45,427 nt of DNA from Oscillospiraceae bacterium (GCA_015066295.1 SVOR01000015.1:1-45427); one strand, 5' to 3'; shown: positions 32,978 to 42,196, numbered from the stretch's first letter. Notes: generated from the sequence alone by a model not told the origin. Numbers and translations are program-made.

Positions 32978-35956
32978 ATGTTTTTAACAAATCATTTATC
33001 AGAAGTAGTGAATAACATAGGTTGCGAAAAGCAGCGCTCATATTTTATACCTTTCGAAGAAAAGGGTAAGGCTAATGGAAACAGAGAAAATTCCTCTTAT
33101 TTTACACTTTTAAACGGTGAATGGAATTTTAAATACTATAATAACGTGGATGAAATTTCCGACGTTCGCCTTTTTGACGAAACGGTGGTTTTGCCACACA
33201 ACTGGCAGATGGAACTAGGCAAAGGCAGGGATGTGCCACAGTATACTAATATTACATATCCTTTTGAGTGTAACCCGCCCAAAATCCCCCAAAGCAACCC
33301 TTGTGGTGTATACAATAAGGATGTTACTTTTACCTCTGAGGAGATAAATGGTAAAGATATTTACCTACTGCTTGAGGGTGTTGATTCGAGCGCTTATATA
33401 TTTATAAACGGCGCATTTGTAGCCTATCGAGTTACTTCTCATGCTACGAGTGAAATCAATCTTACACCCCATTTGAAAGCGGGCAAAAACACCATCAGCA
33501 TTGTTGTGCCCAAATGGTGTGCGCAGAGTTATCTTGAGGACCAGGACAAAATACGTCTTTCGGGTATTTTTAGAGACGTTTATCTCTTAAAACGCGAAAA
33601 GGTTTGCATTAAGGACGTTTATGTTAAATACGATTTGGGCAGCTCCGCCAACGTTAAGGTAGACCTTCTTATTAGCGGTAAAGCAGAGGTTAAATACTTT
33701 TTTGAGGGCTTTGGCGAAGTACTCGGGGGCAGCGCCCAAATCAACAAAAACGGCATACTTGAGTTTAGCGTTAATGCACCTAAATTGTGGTCTGATGAGG
33801 AGCCGAACCTCTATAGCCTATATCTTAATTGCGGCGGTGAGTGGATATTTATTCCCGTAGGTTTCAGAAAAATTGAAATCAAGGATAAAAAGGTTTATCT
33901 TAACGGCAAAACCTTTAAAATTAAGGGTGTAAATCGTCACGATTCACACCCCACAAAGGGTTATGCAGTATCATTTGATGATATGTTAAACGACCTTTAT
34001 ATTATGAAGGCAAACAACATAAACGCCGTTCGCACCTCTCACTATCCAAACGACCCGAGATTTTACTATGAGTGCGACCGTTTAGGACTTTTTGTAATTG
34101 ACGAGGCTGACCTTGAAACCCATGGTATCGACGCATTTAACGGAGACGGCGATTACTTGTCCGACCACCCAAAATGGCGCTCGGCATATATCGACCGCGC
34201 CGAAAAATTATTCGAGCGTGACAAAAATCACCCGTCAATCATTATGTGGTCACTCGGTAACGAGTCGGGCTTTGGTGCTAATCACGTCGCAATGGCCGAC
34301 TACATAAATTCAAGAGATAATAGCCGCATAATACACTATGAGGGCGTTAATTTCCCGTTGTCACCCTACGATGAAACCTTCGAAAAGGTAAAACGCGAGG
34401 GTAGAGATACTCTTTATCCCAAAACCACACAGGTTGAGTCGATGATGTATCCGCCTCCGAAGCTTTGCGAGGAGTATATTCTAAATTCCAATTATAAATT
34501 ACCCTTCTTTTTGTGTGAGTATTGTCACGCTATGGGCAACGGCCCCGGTGACCTTAAAGCATATTGGGATGTAATCTATAAGTATGACGAATTTGTGGGC
34601 GGGTGTGTTTGGGAGTTTTGTGACCATTCGGTTGAAACTATTGTTGACGGTAAAATCCGCCATAATTATGGCGGAGATTTAGGTAATCACCAAAACGACG
34701 GCAACTTCTGCCAGGACGGTCTTGTATACCCCGACCGCAAACTTCATACGGGTATGTTAGAGCTAAAAGAGATTATATGTCCCGTTACGGTAACTTTACT
34801 TGATGCCGAAAAACTTAAATTTGCATATAAAAACCGCCGTTATTTTAAGGCTTCAAACGATATTTCGGTTAAATATGCGGTTAAATCAAATGGCAAACTG
34901 TTATCGAGTGGTGAATTAGATTTAGTTGCCGACCCACAAAATGAAATTGAATTCACGCTTAACAAAGATTTTAGGTGTAAATACAGCTACGAGATTGATT
35001 TTACATATTACAGCAATATCGATACCGAGTGGTCGAAGAACGGCGCCAATTTAGGACACACTCAGTTTGTTTTTGATGGCGAGGAATATGACTACACCAA
35101 AAATGACGGTACAATAAATCCCGTCTTTACCGATAGTGATAGTGTAGTGAAAATCACTGCAGGCGAGAATACATTTGTTATTGATAAGTCCACAGCGTCT
35201 ATCACACAGATTATTACAAAAAACGGTGAGCTTTTGGCCACCCCAAGTGCCATTTCGCTTTGGCGTGCACCGACCGATAACGACCGCTATATAAAGGGTG
35301 GATGGTTTGAAGCGGGGCTATTTGATACAAAGCAAAAATGCGGAGCAATTGAAGTTAAGGGTAATGAAATTACCGCAAAAATCACTATTTGCGGCGCCGA
35401 TAAGCATATATGTAGCGCTACGGTTACCTATACGGTTATGAGTAACGGAAATTTAAAGGTAAGCACAAGCGCCGACATAAATGATGAAATTGCTTTCTTG
35501 CCTCGATTTGGTTTTGAATTTTCTTTAAGAGACAAATTTAACGATATCGAGTATTACGGCTACGGACCGTATGAAAGCTATGAGGATAAACGCTTAGCTT
35601 CGCGCCTTGACGTCTTTAAAACAACGGTAGAAGAAAATTTTGAGCCGTACGAAAAGCCGCAAGAAAACGGGGCGCATTACGGCACAAAATACGTGAGCAT
35701 CAGCGATGGGGTGAACAGTTTTAAGGTAGTACCCTTCGGTAATCCGCATTTCTCGTTTAACGCATCAAAATATTCGTTAAAGCAATTAACCGAGGCTCGT
35801 CACAACGATATGCTAAAGAGCGAGGGTAAGACCTTCCTTTATGCCGATTATCGTAACAGTGCAATCGGTTCAAATTCATGCGGACCCGAGCTTGCCGACC
35901 AATATAAAATCAAAGAAAAGCATATTGAATATAGCTTTTTAATTGAAATTATTTAA
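32978..35956 (+). CDS. GH2 beta-galactosidase (LacZ type)
   Basis: A 992-aa glycoside hydrolase family 2 enzyme with no signal peptide, hence probably cytosolic. It has the N-terminal sugar-binding domain (LLNGEWNFKYYNN..), immunoglobulin-like domain and TIM barrel (NRHDSHPTKGYAVSFDDM, INAVRTSHYPNDPRFY, IDEADLETHG). The acid/base Glu429 is in WSLGNESGFGA and the nucleophile Glu514 in LCEYCHAMGNGPGDL. A Bgal small-chain-like C-terminal domain ends the protein. The ATG at 32978 has AGGGGTG upstream; GTG 32969 overlaps that site. It is coupled to the esterase lipoprotein and followed by a terminator. It likely cleaves terminal beta-galactosides imported by a transporter elsewhere. Confidence 0.92.
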   Translation: MFLTNHLSEVVNNIGCEKQRSYFIPFEEKGKANGNRENSSYFTLLNGEWNFKYYNNVDEISDVRLFDETVVLPHNWQMELGKGRDVPQYTNITYPFECNPPKIPQSNPCGVYNKDVTFTSEEINGKDIYLLLEGVDSSAYIFINGAFVAYRVTSHATSEINLTPHLKAGKNTISIVVPKWCAQSYLEDQDKIRLSGIFRDVYLLKREKVCIKDVYVKYDLGSSANVKVDLLISGKAEVKYFFEGFGEVLGGSAQINKNGILEFSVNAPKLWSDEEPNLYSLYLNCGGEWIFIPVGFRKIEIKDKKVYLNGKTFKIKGVNRHDSHPTKGYAVSFDDMLNDLYIMKANNINAVRTSHYPNDPRFYYECDRLGLFVIDEADLETHGIDAFNGDGDYLSDHPKWRSAYIDRAEKLFERDKNHPSIIMWSLGNESGFGANHVAMADYINSRDNSRIIHYEGVNFPLSPYDETFEKVKREGRDTLYPKTTQVESMMYPPPKLCEEYILNSNYKLPFFLCEYCHAMGNGPGDLKAYWDVIYKYDEFVGGCVWEFCDHSVETIVDGKIRHNYGGDLGNHQNDGNFCQDGLVYPDRKLHTGMLELKEIICPVTVTLLDAEKLKFAYKNRRYFKASNDISVKYAVKSNGKLLSSGELDLVADPQNEIEFTLNKDFRCKYSYEIDFTYYSNIDTEWSKNGANLGHTQFVFDGEEYDYTKNDGTINPVFTDSDSVVKITAGENTFVIDKSTASITQIITKNGELLATPSAISLWRAPTDNDRYIKGGWFEAGLFDTKQKCGAIEVKGNEITAKITICGADKHICSATVTYTVMSNGNLKVSTSADINDEIAFLPRFGFEFSLRDKFNDIEYYGYGPYESYEDKRLASRLDVFKTTVEENFEPYEKPQENGAHYGTKYVSISDGVNSFKVVPFGNPHFSFNASKYSLKQLTEARHNDMLKSEGKTFLYADYRNSAIGSNSCGPELADQYKIKEKHIEYSFLIEII

Positions 35957-35957
35957 G

Positions 35958-36000
35958 AAAAAACACCAACGATTTCCTTAAAAACCGTTGGTGTTTTTGT
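35958..36000 (+). terminator. Terminator of the esterase/beta-galactosidase operon
   Basis: Hairpin AAAAACACCAACG / CGTTGGTGTTTTT with a loop of about 14 nt. The T-run abuts the -35 box of the next promoter. Confidence 0.88.
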
Positions 36001-36029
36001 TTGACAAAAATCACGTTATATTATATACT
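36001..36029 (+). promoter_or_regulatory. Promoter of the G5/M23 peptidase
   Basis: TTGACA (36001-36006), 17-nt spacer, TATACT (36024-36029). The -35 coincides with an in-frame TTG, so the protein must start downstream, at 36064. Confidence 0.82.
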
Positions 36030-36063
36030 ATATCTATTAGTAATTTTATTGTTTGGGGCAAAA

Positions 36064-37434
36064 ATGAAAGAATTTTTAGTTGTTTTAAAAATTGCTTTTC
36101 AGTTTGGTTTTCTTAAAATTAAAGACTTTTTTGCTCGTCTTTTACCAAATGTAAAGCACACCTTAAAAAACGCAAAAGAAAAAAGAACATATGTAAAAGA
36201 GTGGGCTATGCCATATTTAAAGGCCATAAAATTAAGCTGGGTTATGGCCTGGCTTGGTTGCGCTCTTGTAATGGCGGCGGCTGTAATCGTCATTTTAAGC
36301 CTTACTACCGATTATTATATGCTAACATACAAGGAATATAATTTAGGCTTTCTTCGCAATACCGAAATGGCCGATGCCACAATGCAAAATTTAAAGGACG
36401 AATTCAGCGATAATGATGCAGTTTTAGCCGATTTAGACACCTTTGAGATTGAGAAAATTAAGATAGGCAACATTTTCTTAAAGTGTATGGATAAGGACGA
36501 ATTCAGGGAAACGGTTGTACTTGCCGCCGAGACCATTGAATACGGCTATAAAATTTATATTGATGATGAATTTATTATGTCGGTTGCGGGTAAAGAGGTT
36601 TACGACAATGCGTTGCTCGACTATAAAAACGACCGCATAACAATAAGCAACGATATCAATTCTAAATACGATAGCTGCAAGATTACGGTAGCCAACAAGC
36701 TAACCTACGAGCGCGAGTGTATGCTCACTAAGGATATCGTCACCCACGGCTCTTACCAAGGGCTTTACAGAGCGTTTGAGAAAAAGCTTCATTACAGAAT
36801 CGAATGTCTGCAAACCGAATCAAAGCGAGTGCCGTATATAACCTATTATCAGCGCAATGCCGAGCTGTATCCGGGTGCTAAAAAAATTATAAGCCAAGGT
36901 AAATACGGCGCAAAAAATGTGCAGTATAAGGTAATTGTAGAGGATGGCAAGCTGATTTCAAGCACCATCGTTTCAGAAAAGGTTACAAAGAAAGCCGTAA
37001 TGCGCAAGGTTGAAATCGGCAATGGAACAACAAGCGGTATGGCAGGCGGTATAGTTTTAGGACTGCCGGTAGAGGGTTATCTCACGTCAGATTTTGGTAA
37101 CCGCAGTGACCCGTTTACAGGCAAGCCCGCATATCATAACGGACTTGATATTGCAGCGAAGTATGGCACACCTATAATCGCCGCCGCCGAGGGAAAGGTA
37201 ATTCAGGCGTCGGACAAGAAAAACGGCTACGGCAAATGCGTTATTATCGAGCACGCTTCGGGCTTTAGAACGATGTATGCACACGCTTCATCGCTTAACG
37301 TTAAGGTGGGTCAGTACGTAAAAGCGGGACAGGTGATTGCCAAGGTTGGTTCAACGGGTCGCTCAACTGGTCCGCATCTGCATTTTTCGGTAATTATTAA
37401 CGGCGATTACGTCGACCCGAATTTGTATTTCTAA
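36064..37434 (+). CDS. Membrane-anchored G5 / M23 peptidoglycan metallopeptidase
   Basis: A 456-aa wall hydrolase predicted to cut peptide cross-bridges of peptidoglycan. A cytoplasmic basic region (about 1-60) is followed by one membrane helix (about 65-87), a mixed extracytoplasmic region, a G5-like domain (about 265-330, TKKAVMRKVEIGNGT at its end) and a C-terminal M23 domain. The zinc site shows His358 and Asp362 in YHNGLDIAAKYGTP and His438/His440 in GPHLHFSV. Start ATG 36064 follows GGGGCA. The upstream TTG would lie in the promoter. It is monocistronic. All catalytic residues seem intact. The layout resembles SpoIIQ-like or general morphogenesis endopeptidases; I cannot choose between them. 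Confidence 0.88.
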   Translation: MKEFLVVLKIAFQFGFLKIKDFFARLLPNVKHTLKNAKEKRTYVKEWAMPYLKAIKLSWVMAWLGCALVMAAAVIVILSLTTDYYMLTYKEYNLGFLRNTEMADATMQNLKDEFSDNDAVLADLDTFEIEKIKIGNIFLKCMDKDEFRETVVLAAETIEYGYKIYIDDEFIMSVAGKEVYDNALLDYKNDRITISNDINSKYDSCKITVANKLTYERECMLTKDIVTHGSYQGLYRAFEKKLHYRIECLQTESKRVPYITYYQRNAELYPGAKKIISQGKYGAKNVQYKVIVEDGKLISSTIVSEKVTKKAVMRKVEIGNGTTSGMAGGIVLGLPVEGYLTSDFGNRSDPFTGKPAYHNGLDIAAKYGTPIIAAAEGKVIQASDKKNGYGKCVIIEHASGFRTMYAHASSLNVKVGQYVKAGQVIAKVGSTGRSTGPHLHFSVIINGDYVDPNLYF

Positions 37435-37440
37435 AAAAAT

Positions 37441-37470
37441 AAACCGCATTTCTGCAGAAATGCGGTTTTA
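37441..37470. terminator. Bidirectional terminator between peptidase and lipoprotein genes
   Basis: Perfect palindrome of arms AAACCGCATTTCTG / CAGAAATGCGGTTT (37441-37468). It serves the plus-strand peptidase gene and overlaps the end of the convergent lipoprotein gene. Confidence 0.85.
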
Positions 37471-37806
37471 CGGTTTACACGAGCCACAAGGCGAATAACC
37501 ATCGGCAATTAGCTTTTCGCGGTCGTTAGAGGTTTTGCGGTTTTCGGCATTTATTGTTTTGACGCTGCCACAAGTAGATACGTGAAATTTTTTGGATGCG
37601 GTATTTATTACGTAATATACGTCACTCGTCTGTGCGGTGGTACTGTTATTTTCCTTTTGCTTATATCCGCCAACCGTGCGTTCGGCATATTCGTCGGGAT
37701 AAATTATTAAATCTTTATCGCTTTTATCCGTGCTTTGCGCCTTGCAACCCACCATAAATATAAGCGGTATGCAAAGGCATAATATAATAGCTATTAATCT
37801 TTTCAT
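37468..37806 (-). CDS. Small lipoprotein with Ada-like cysteine-containing C-terminus
   Basis: A 112-aa predicted lipoprotein. The signal MKRLIAIILCLCIPLIFMVG is followed by the lipid-acceptor Cys21. After a polar linker rich in Lys, Asp, Ser and Thr, residues from about 66 form a small domain YVINTASKKFHVSTCGS..GYSPCGSCKP with three cysteines and a histidine. The arrangement recalls the zinc-binding Ada-like domain found at the end of secreted nucleases and other clostridial surface proteins. No enzyme domain is present. Start ATG 37806 has GGTG on the minus strand; an upstream extension is not signal-like. It is divergent from uvrC. Metal or DNA binding at the cell surface is possible, but speculative. 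Confidence 0.75.
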   Translation of the reverse strand: MKRLIAIILCLCIPLIFMVGCKAQSTDKSDKDLIIYPDEYAERTVGGYKQKENNSTTAQTSDVYYVINTASKKFHVSTCGSVKTINAENRKTSNDREKLIADGYSPCGSCKP

Positions 37807-37821
37807 AAAATCACCAAGAAT

Positions 37822-37850
37822 AATATATAATATTTTTCTGCAAAAATCAA
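37822..37850 (-). promoter_or_regulatory. Promoter of the small lipoprotein
   Basis: On the minus strand TTGATT (37850-37845), 17-nt spacer, TATATT (37827-37822). A plus-strand TATAAT at 37826-37831 could serve uvrC but lacks a good -35. Confidence 0.55.
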
Positions 37851-37872
37851 CACAAAAAGGTAGGTGAGCGGT

Positions 37873-39693
37873 ATGCAAACACCAAAAAAAGCAGAGCTTA
37901 AAGCAAAAGCAAATACGTTGCCGTTGTTACCCGGTGTTTATATAATGAAGGATTCTGCTCACAATATAATATATATAGGTAAGGCGCGCAAATTAAAAAA
38001 TCGTGTCACCCAGTACTTCGGTTCTGATTTAAACCACGCCGAAAAGGTACGCCAAATGGTCGAGCGTGTTGATGATTTCGATTATATCATCTGCGATAAC
38101 GAGTTTGAGGCGCTAACGCTTGAAAACTCGCTTATCAAACAGCATCAGCCAAAATACAATATTCTTTTAAAGGATGACAAGGGTTACCATTATGTACGTA
38201 TAAGCGGGGAAAAATGGCGCAAAATTGAGGCAGTTAAAAATAATAATTTAAGCGGTGAATATTTAGGCCCCTTTAATTCGGCAAGGGTTGTTAAGCAGTC
38301 GGTCGATGAGGCGAGAAAAATATTCAAACTGCCCGACTGTAATCGCAGCTTTGATAAATATTCAAAGCCGTGTCTTAATTTTCATATTGGACTGTGTATG
38401 GCACCCTGCAGGGCAAACATAAGCATAAACGAGTATAACGAGGCGGTCGATGAGGCGATTAGCTTTATTAAAAAGGGCGGTAGCGGCTCGGACGATATTG
38501 CTGCGCTCGAGCAAAAAATGAACGAGGCGGCAGACGAGCTTAATTTTGAATACGCTGCCAAGCTGCGCGACCGCATAAATTCAATCAAGCGAATAACCGA
38601 AAAACAAAAGGTTATCACAACGCTTTCGGTACAGCACGACGTTATTGCTACCGCACTCGTGGGTGATAAAAGCTGCGTTCAAATATTCCGTTTTAAAAAC
38701 GGGTATTTAAGCGACCAAGAGCATTATTTTTTTGATGGTGTAGCCGATAGAGAAAGCCTCTACGGTGAATTCATCCAGCAGTATTATACCGTGAGGGACG
38801 ACGTACCAAAAGAAATTTTAATTGACTGTGGCAGTGAGGACTATCCCGTAATAGCGCAGTGGTTAAGTGAAAAACGAGGTAATAACGTTACCTTTACCAT
38901 ACCTAAAATTGGCGAGCGAAAAAGGCTTGTCGAAATGTGTATGCAAAATGCCGCCGAGCATTTATCACACAAAATCGAGCGTAGCCTTAAAGAAACGTCG
39001 GCACTAAATGAGTTAGCAGAGCTTCTCGGTATGGCAAATCCGCCAAGATATATAGAGGCATACGATATTTCCAACACCGCAGGCAGCGAAAACGTTGCCG
39101 GTATGGTGGTATTTAAGGATGCAAGACCATATAAAAGCGCTTATAGAAAGTTTAAAATAAAGGGCTTTATCGGTCAGGACGATTATGCCTCAATGGCCGA
39201 AACGCTTGACCGCCGTTTTTGTGAGTATGAAAAGGGCGAGGACGAGGCGTTCTCTCGTCTGCCCGATTTAATATTGCTTGACGGCGGTAAGGGTCAGCTG
39301 TCGGCAGTAAAAGCCGTTATGGCGGCACATAATTTAGATATTGCGGTGTTCGGTATGGTTAAGGACTCAAAGCACCGCACAAACGCCATCGCTGCTACGG
39401 GTGGCAACATAGTTATTAAGGCTAACAGAAGGGCATACACCCTTATAACCAATATTCAAGACGAGGTGCACCGCTTTGCAATCGGCTACCATAAATCTCG
39501 CCGAAGCAAAGCAATGCTAAACAGCACCTTAACCGAAATTAAGGGTGTCGGCAAGAAAACCGCCGATGCACTCTTAAAGCATTTTAAAACGCTATCTAAA
39601 ATTAAGCAGGCAACGTTGGATGAGCTCATCGAGGTTAAGGGTGTCAGCAAAACCGCCGCACAAAATATAATAAAACATTTTAAAAACAATTAA
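37873..39693 (+). CDS. uvrC: Excinuclease ABC subunit C
   Basis: A 606-aa nuclease making both incisions in nucleotide-excision repair with UvrA and UvrB. The GIY-YIG domain starts LPGVYIMKDSAHNIIYIGKARKL (split: LPGVYIMKDS, IIYIGKARKL) with the NEFEALTLENSLIK segment. The UVR domain is ALEQKMNEAADELNFEYAAKLRD. The UvrC-specific RNase-H-like domain has EAYDISNTAGSENVAGMVVF and LILLDGGKGQ. Two helix-hairpin-helix motifs (KGVGKKTADALL, KGVSKTAAQNI) end the protein. ATG 37873 follows AGGTGAG; GTG 37864 lies within that site. It stands alone, away from uvrAB. Confidence 0.96.
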   Translation: MQTPKKAELKAKANTLPLLPGVYIMKDSAHNIIYIGKARKLKNRVTQYFGSDLNHAEKVRQMVERVDDFDYIICDNEFEALTLENSLIKQHQPKYNILLKDDKGYHYVRISGEKWRKIEAVKNNNLSGEYLGPFNSARVVKQSVDEARKIFKLPDCNRSFDKYSKPCLNFHIGLCMAPCRANISINEYNEAVDEAISFIKKGGSGSDDIAALEQKMNEAADELNFEYAAKLRDRINSIKRITEKQKVITTLSVQHDVIATALVGDKSCVQIFRFKNGYLSDQEHYFFDGVADRESLYGEFIQQYYTVRDDVPKEILIDCGSEDYPVIAQWLSEKRGNNVTFTIPKIGERKRLVEMCMQNAAEHLSHKIERSLKETSALNELAELLGMANPPRYIEAYDISNTAGSENVAGMVVFKDARPYKSAYRKFKIKGFIGQDDYASMAETLDRRFCEYEKGEDEAFSRLPDLILLDGGKGQLSAVKAVMAAHNLDIAVFGMVKDSKHRTNAIAATGGNIVIKANRRAYTLITNIQDEVHRFAIGYHKSRRSKAMLNSTLTEIKGVGKKTADALLKHFKTLSKIKQATLDELIEVKGVSKTAAQNIIKHFKNN

Positions 39694-39790
39694 AAGCAGC
39701 AACTAAAAAGTAAAAATTGGATAAAGTGTAATTAAATACACAATTTTTGTATAATTTTCACAAAAGAATTATGAGATAGTGTAAAAAATA

Positions 39791-39860
39791 TTGCAACACT
39801 AAATAAAATATGCTATAATGCAGACGGTGGAAAAAAGGGCGTTAGGAAGGGACTAAGCCC
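39791..39860 (+). promoter_or_regulatory. Promoter and leader hairpin of the sugar ABC operon
   Basis: TTGCAA (39791-39796), 17-nt spacer, TATAAT (39814-39819). TAGTGT (39777-39782) and ACACTA (39796-39801) form an inverted repeat around the -35, a candidate operator. In the leader, GGGC(G)TTAG / CTAAGCCC (39837-39860) makes a hairpin without a T-run. No clear catabolite-repression (cre) site was recognised. The 200-bp gap 39694-39895 has no gene. Confidence 0.7.
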
Positions 39861-39895
39861 GAAAATTTCATACAAAATAAATAGGAGGATTTATT

Positions 39896-41158
39896 ATGAA
39901 GAAGATTTTATCCATCGTTTTATCCCTTGGCATGATTTTGGCATTGTTCGCAGGCTGCGGCAAGCAGGAGAAAGGAAAAGTATACTATCTTAACTTTAAG
40001 CCTGAACAGGATGCAGCTTGGGTTGAGCTTGCCGAAAAATACACCGAGCTCACAGGTGTAGAAGTTAAGGTTGTTACAGCAGCCGAAGGTACATACGAGC
40101 AGACCCTTACCGCTGAAATCGATAAGGATGCAGCTCCCACACTTTTCCAGGTTAGTGGTACGGTAGGCCTCGAGTCATGGAAAGATTACTGTCTTGATTT
40201 AGCAGGCTCTGACCTCTATAAGGAGCTTACTTCTGATGACTTTGCTCTTAAAGAGGGCGACAAGGTTTATGGTATTGCTTATGTATATGAAGGCTACGGT
40301 ATAATCGTTAACACAAAGCTTCTTAAAAAAGCAGGCTACGAGGTAAAAGACATTACATCCTATGCTAAATTAAAGGAAGTTGCTGAAGACATCACTAAGA
40401 GAAGCGATGCTCTCGGCTTCGATGCTTTCGCATCCGCAGGTCTTGCCCCGTCTTCAAGCTGGAGATTCTCGGGTCACCTTGCAAATATGCCTCTTTATTA
40501 TGAGTTTGCTGAGGATAACGTAACATCTCAGCCCGCAAAGATTAAGGGTACCTACCTTGCTAACTTCAAGAACATTTGGGACCTTTACATCAACAACTCA
40601 ACAATCGATCCTAAGAAACTTACAAACGAACAGAATGATGCTGCTGCTGAATTTAAGGCAGGCAAGGCTGTATTCTATCAGAATGGCACTTGGGAATATT
40701 CAAACATCGCTGAAATAGGCGACGAGAACATTGGCTATCTCCCGATTTACGTAGGCGTTAAGGATGAAAAGCAGGGCTTATGCTGCGGTACAGAAAACTA
40801 TTGGGCAGTTAACTCTCAGGCTTCTGAGGCTGATCAGAAGGCTACCCTCGACTTCTTAAAGTGGGTTGTTACTTCTGAGGAAGGCACAACGGCTCTTGCA
40901 GAGAAGATGGGCTTCGTATCTCCCTTCAAATCTGCTAAACCTGTTGCTAACAAGCTTTGCAACATTATGAACGAATATGTTGCTGACGGTTGCTACAATG
41001 TATCTTGGGCATTCAATTACACCCCCAACGTTGATACATGGCGTGCAGGCGTTGTTGACGCACTTGCTGCATACTCTGCAGGTAAGGGTCAATGGTCGGC
41101 TGTAGAAAAAGCATTCGTTGACGGCTGGGCAGAACAGTACAAAGCTTCTAAACAGTAA
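39896..41158 (+). CDS. Sugar ABC transporter substrate-binding lipoprotein
   Basis: A 420-aa family 1 extracellular solute-binding protein. The signal MKKILSIVLSLGMILAL ends in lipobox LFAGC, with Cys21 as the lipid acceptor. The fold is recognised from the GKVYYLNFKPEQDAAW start, FQVSGTVGLESWKDYC, the hinge-region YGIAYVYEGYGIIVNTKLLKKAGY and the FKAGKAVFYQNGTWEYSNI motif. AGGAGG precedes the ATG. Codons are noticeably more restricted (many GCT, CTT, AAG) than in neighbours, suggesting high expression. With two permeases and a 4-alpha-glucanotransferase following, maltose or maltodextrin is the likely ligand, though only by context. Confidence 0.93.
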   Translation: MKKILSIVLSLGMILALFAGCGKQEKGKVYYLNFKPEQDAAWVELAEKYTELTGVEVKVVTAAEGTYEQTLTAEIDKDAAPTLFQVSGTVGLESWKDYCLDLAGSDLYKELTSDDFALKEGDKVYGIAYVYEGYGIIVNTKLLKKAGYEVKDITSYAKLKEVAEDITKRSDALGFDAFASAGLAPSSSWRFSGHLANMPLYYEFAEDNVTSQPAKIKGTYLANFKNIWDLYINNSTIDPKKLTNEQNDAAAEFKAGKAVFYQNGTWEYSNIAEIGDENIGYLPIYVGVKDEKQGLCCGTENYWAVNSQASEADQKATLDFLKWVVTSEEGTTALAEKMGFVSPFKSAKPVANKLCNIMNEYVADGCYNVSWAFNYTPNVDTWRAGVVDALAAYSAGKGQWSAVEKAFVDGWAEQYKASKQ

Positions 41159-41192
41159 TTGTTTTAAAGCAAAATAATTATTAACAGTTTCG

Positions 41193-41229
41193 CGGGGCGC
41201 GGGCGTTACAGTCCGTGCCCCGTATTTAT
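41193..41229 (+). terminator. Intra-operon hairpin after the binding-protein gene
   Basis: GC-rich stem CGGGGCGCGG / CCGTGCCCCG (41193-41202, 41213-41222) with a weak TATTTATTTG tail. In binding-protein operons such structures stabilise the first cistron and lower permease expression; here it lies in the 141-bp gap between the two. Confidence 0.7.
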
Positions 41230-41299
41230 TTGTATAGTTCTATAATTTGGAAAACAAGGGTAAATTTTCCAAATTACAGAACCGAAATGGAGAGTTGTT

Positions 41300-42196
41300 A
41301 TGAAAAAGAAGGCAAAAAAACACAATGCCTCGGCAATAACAAATCCAAGTCAGTTGCGTGCAACAAAAAGGTATGCACCAATATTTTTGTGGCCTACCTT
41401 TATAGCATTTTGTATTGGATTTGTATGGCCTTTTATATGGGGTATTTATCTATCATTTTTCCGTTTCAAGACCTTAAGAAATACAACGTTTGTAGGCCTT
41501 GAAAATTATGTTAAAGCATTTAGTGATAAAGATTTTTACAGTTCATTCTGGTTTACTGTCCTCTTTACCGTAATTTCGGTAATTGTCATCAATGTTGTTG
41601 CGTTCTTGGTGGCCTTTGTACTAACAAAGGGCATAAGAGGCTCAAATATATTCAGAACGATTTTCTTCATGCCTAACCTTATCGGTGGCATTGTGCTTGG
41701 TTATTTGTGGAAAATTATACTCGATGCAGTTATAATGCGTTTCCTCGATTCAACCTTGGCGCTAAATGCCACGTATGGTTTCTGGGGGCTTGTGATTCTC
41801 GTTAGCTGGCAACAAATAGGCTATATGATGATAATCTACGTTGCAGCGCTGCAAAACGTACCGGGTGAATATATTGAGGCGGCTAAAATTGACGGTGCAA
41901 ACGGTCCACAGCTTATGCGTCATATAATTATACCAACAGTAATGCCGTCCATAACCATTTGTACTTTCTTAAGCCTTACAAACGGCTTTAAGCTATTCGA
42001 CCAAAACTTGGCGTTAACCGGCGGTAAGCCCTTTAAGGAAACAGAAATGCTGGCACTTAATATTTATAAATCTTTCTACGAAAGCACCACGAATATGGGT
42101 GTCGGTCAGGCTAAGGCGGTTATATTCTTCGTTATAGTGGTTGTTGTTGCCTTGGCACAGCTTTATTTCACAAGAAGTAAGGAGGTACAGGAATAA
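41300..42196 (+). CDS. Sugar ABC transporter permease (MalF/UgpA type)
   Basis: A 298-aa inner-membrane permease with about six helices, the first at residues 26-50 after a basic cytoplasmic start. The EAA loop that contacts the ATPase is EAAKIDGANGPQLMRHIIIPTVMP near 195-218 (here EAAKIDGANG then IIIPTVMP). GGAGAG lies before the ATG. The stop overlaps the second permease in TAATG. No ATPase gene accompanies the set, so a shared MsmK/MalK-type ATPase encoded elsewhere is likely. Confidence 0.93.
   Translation: MKKKAKKHNASAITNPSQLRATKRYAPIFLWPTFIAFCIGFVWPFIWGIYLSFFRFKTLRNTTFVGLENYVKAFSDKDFYSSFWFTVLFTVISVIVINVVAFLVAFVLTKGIRGSNIFRTIFFMPNLIGGIVLGYLWKIILDAVIMRFLDSTLALNATYGFWGLVILVSWQQIGYMMIIYVAALQNVPGEYIEAAKIDGANGPQLMRHIIIPTVMPSITICTFLSLTNGFKLFDQNLALTGGKPFKETEMLALNIYKSFYESTTNMGVGQAKAVIFFVIVVVVALAQLYFTRSKEVQE

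Noticed and set aside
41215..41502. 95-codon frame overlapping the first permease gene
   Set aside because: It is out of frame with the conserved permease and begins in the intra-operon hairpin.
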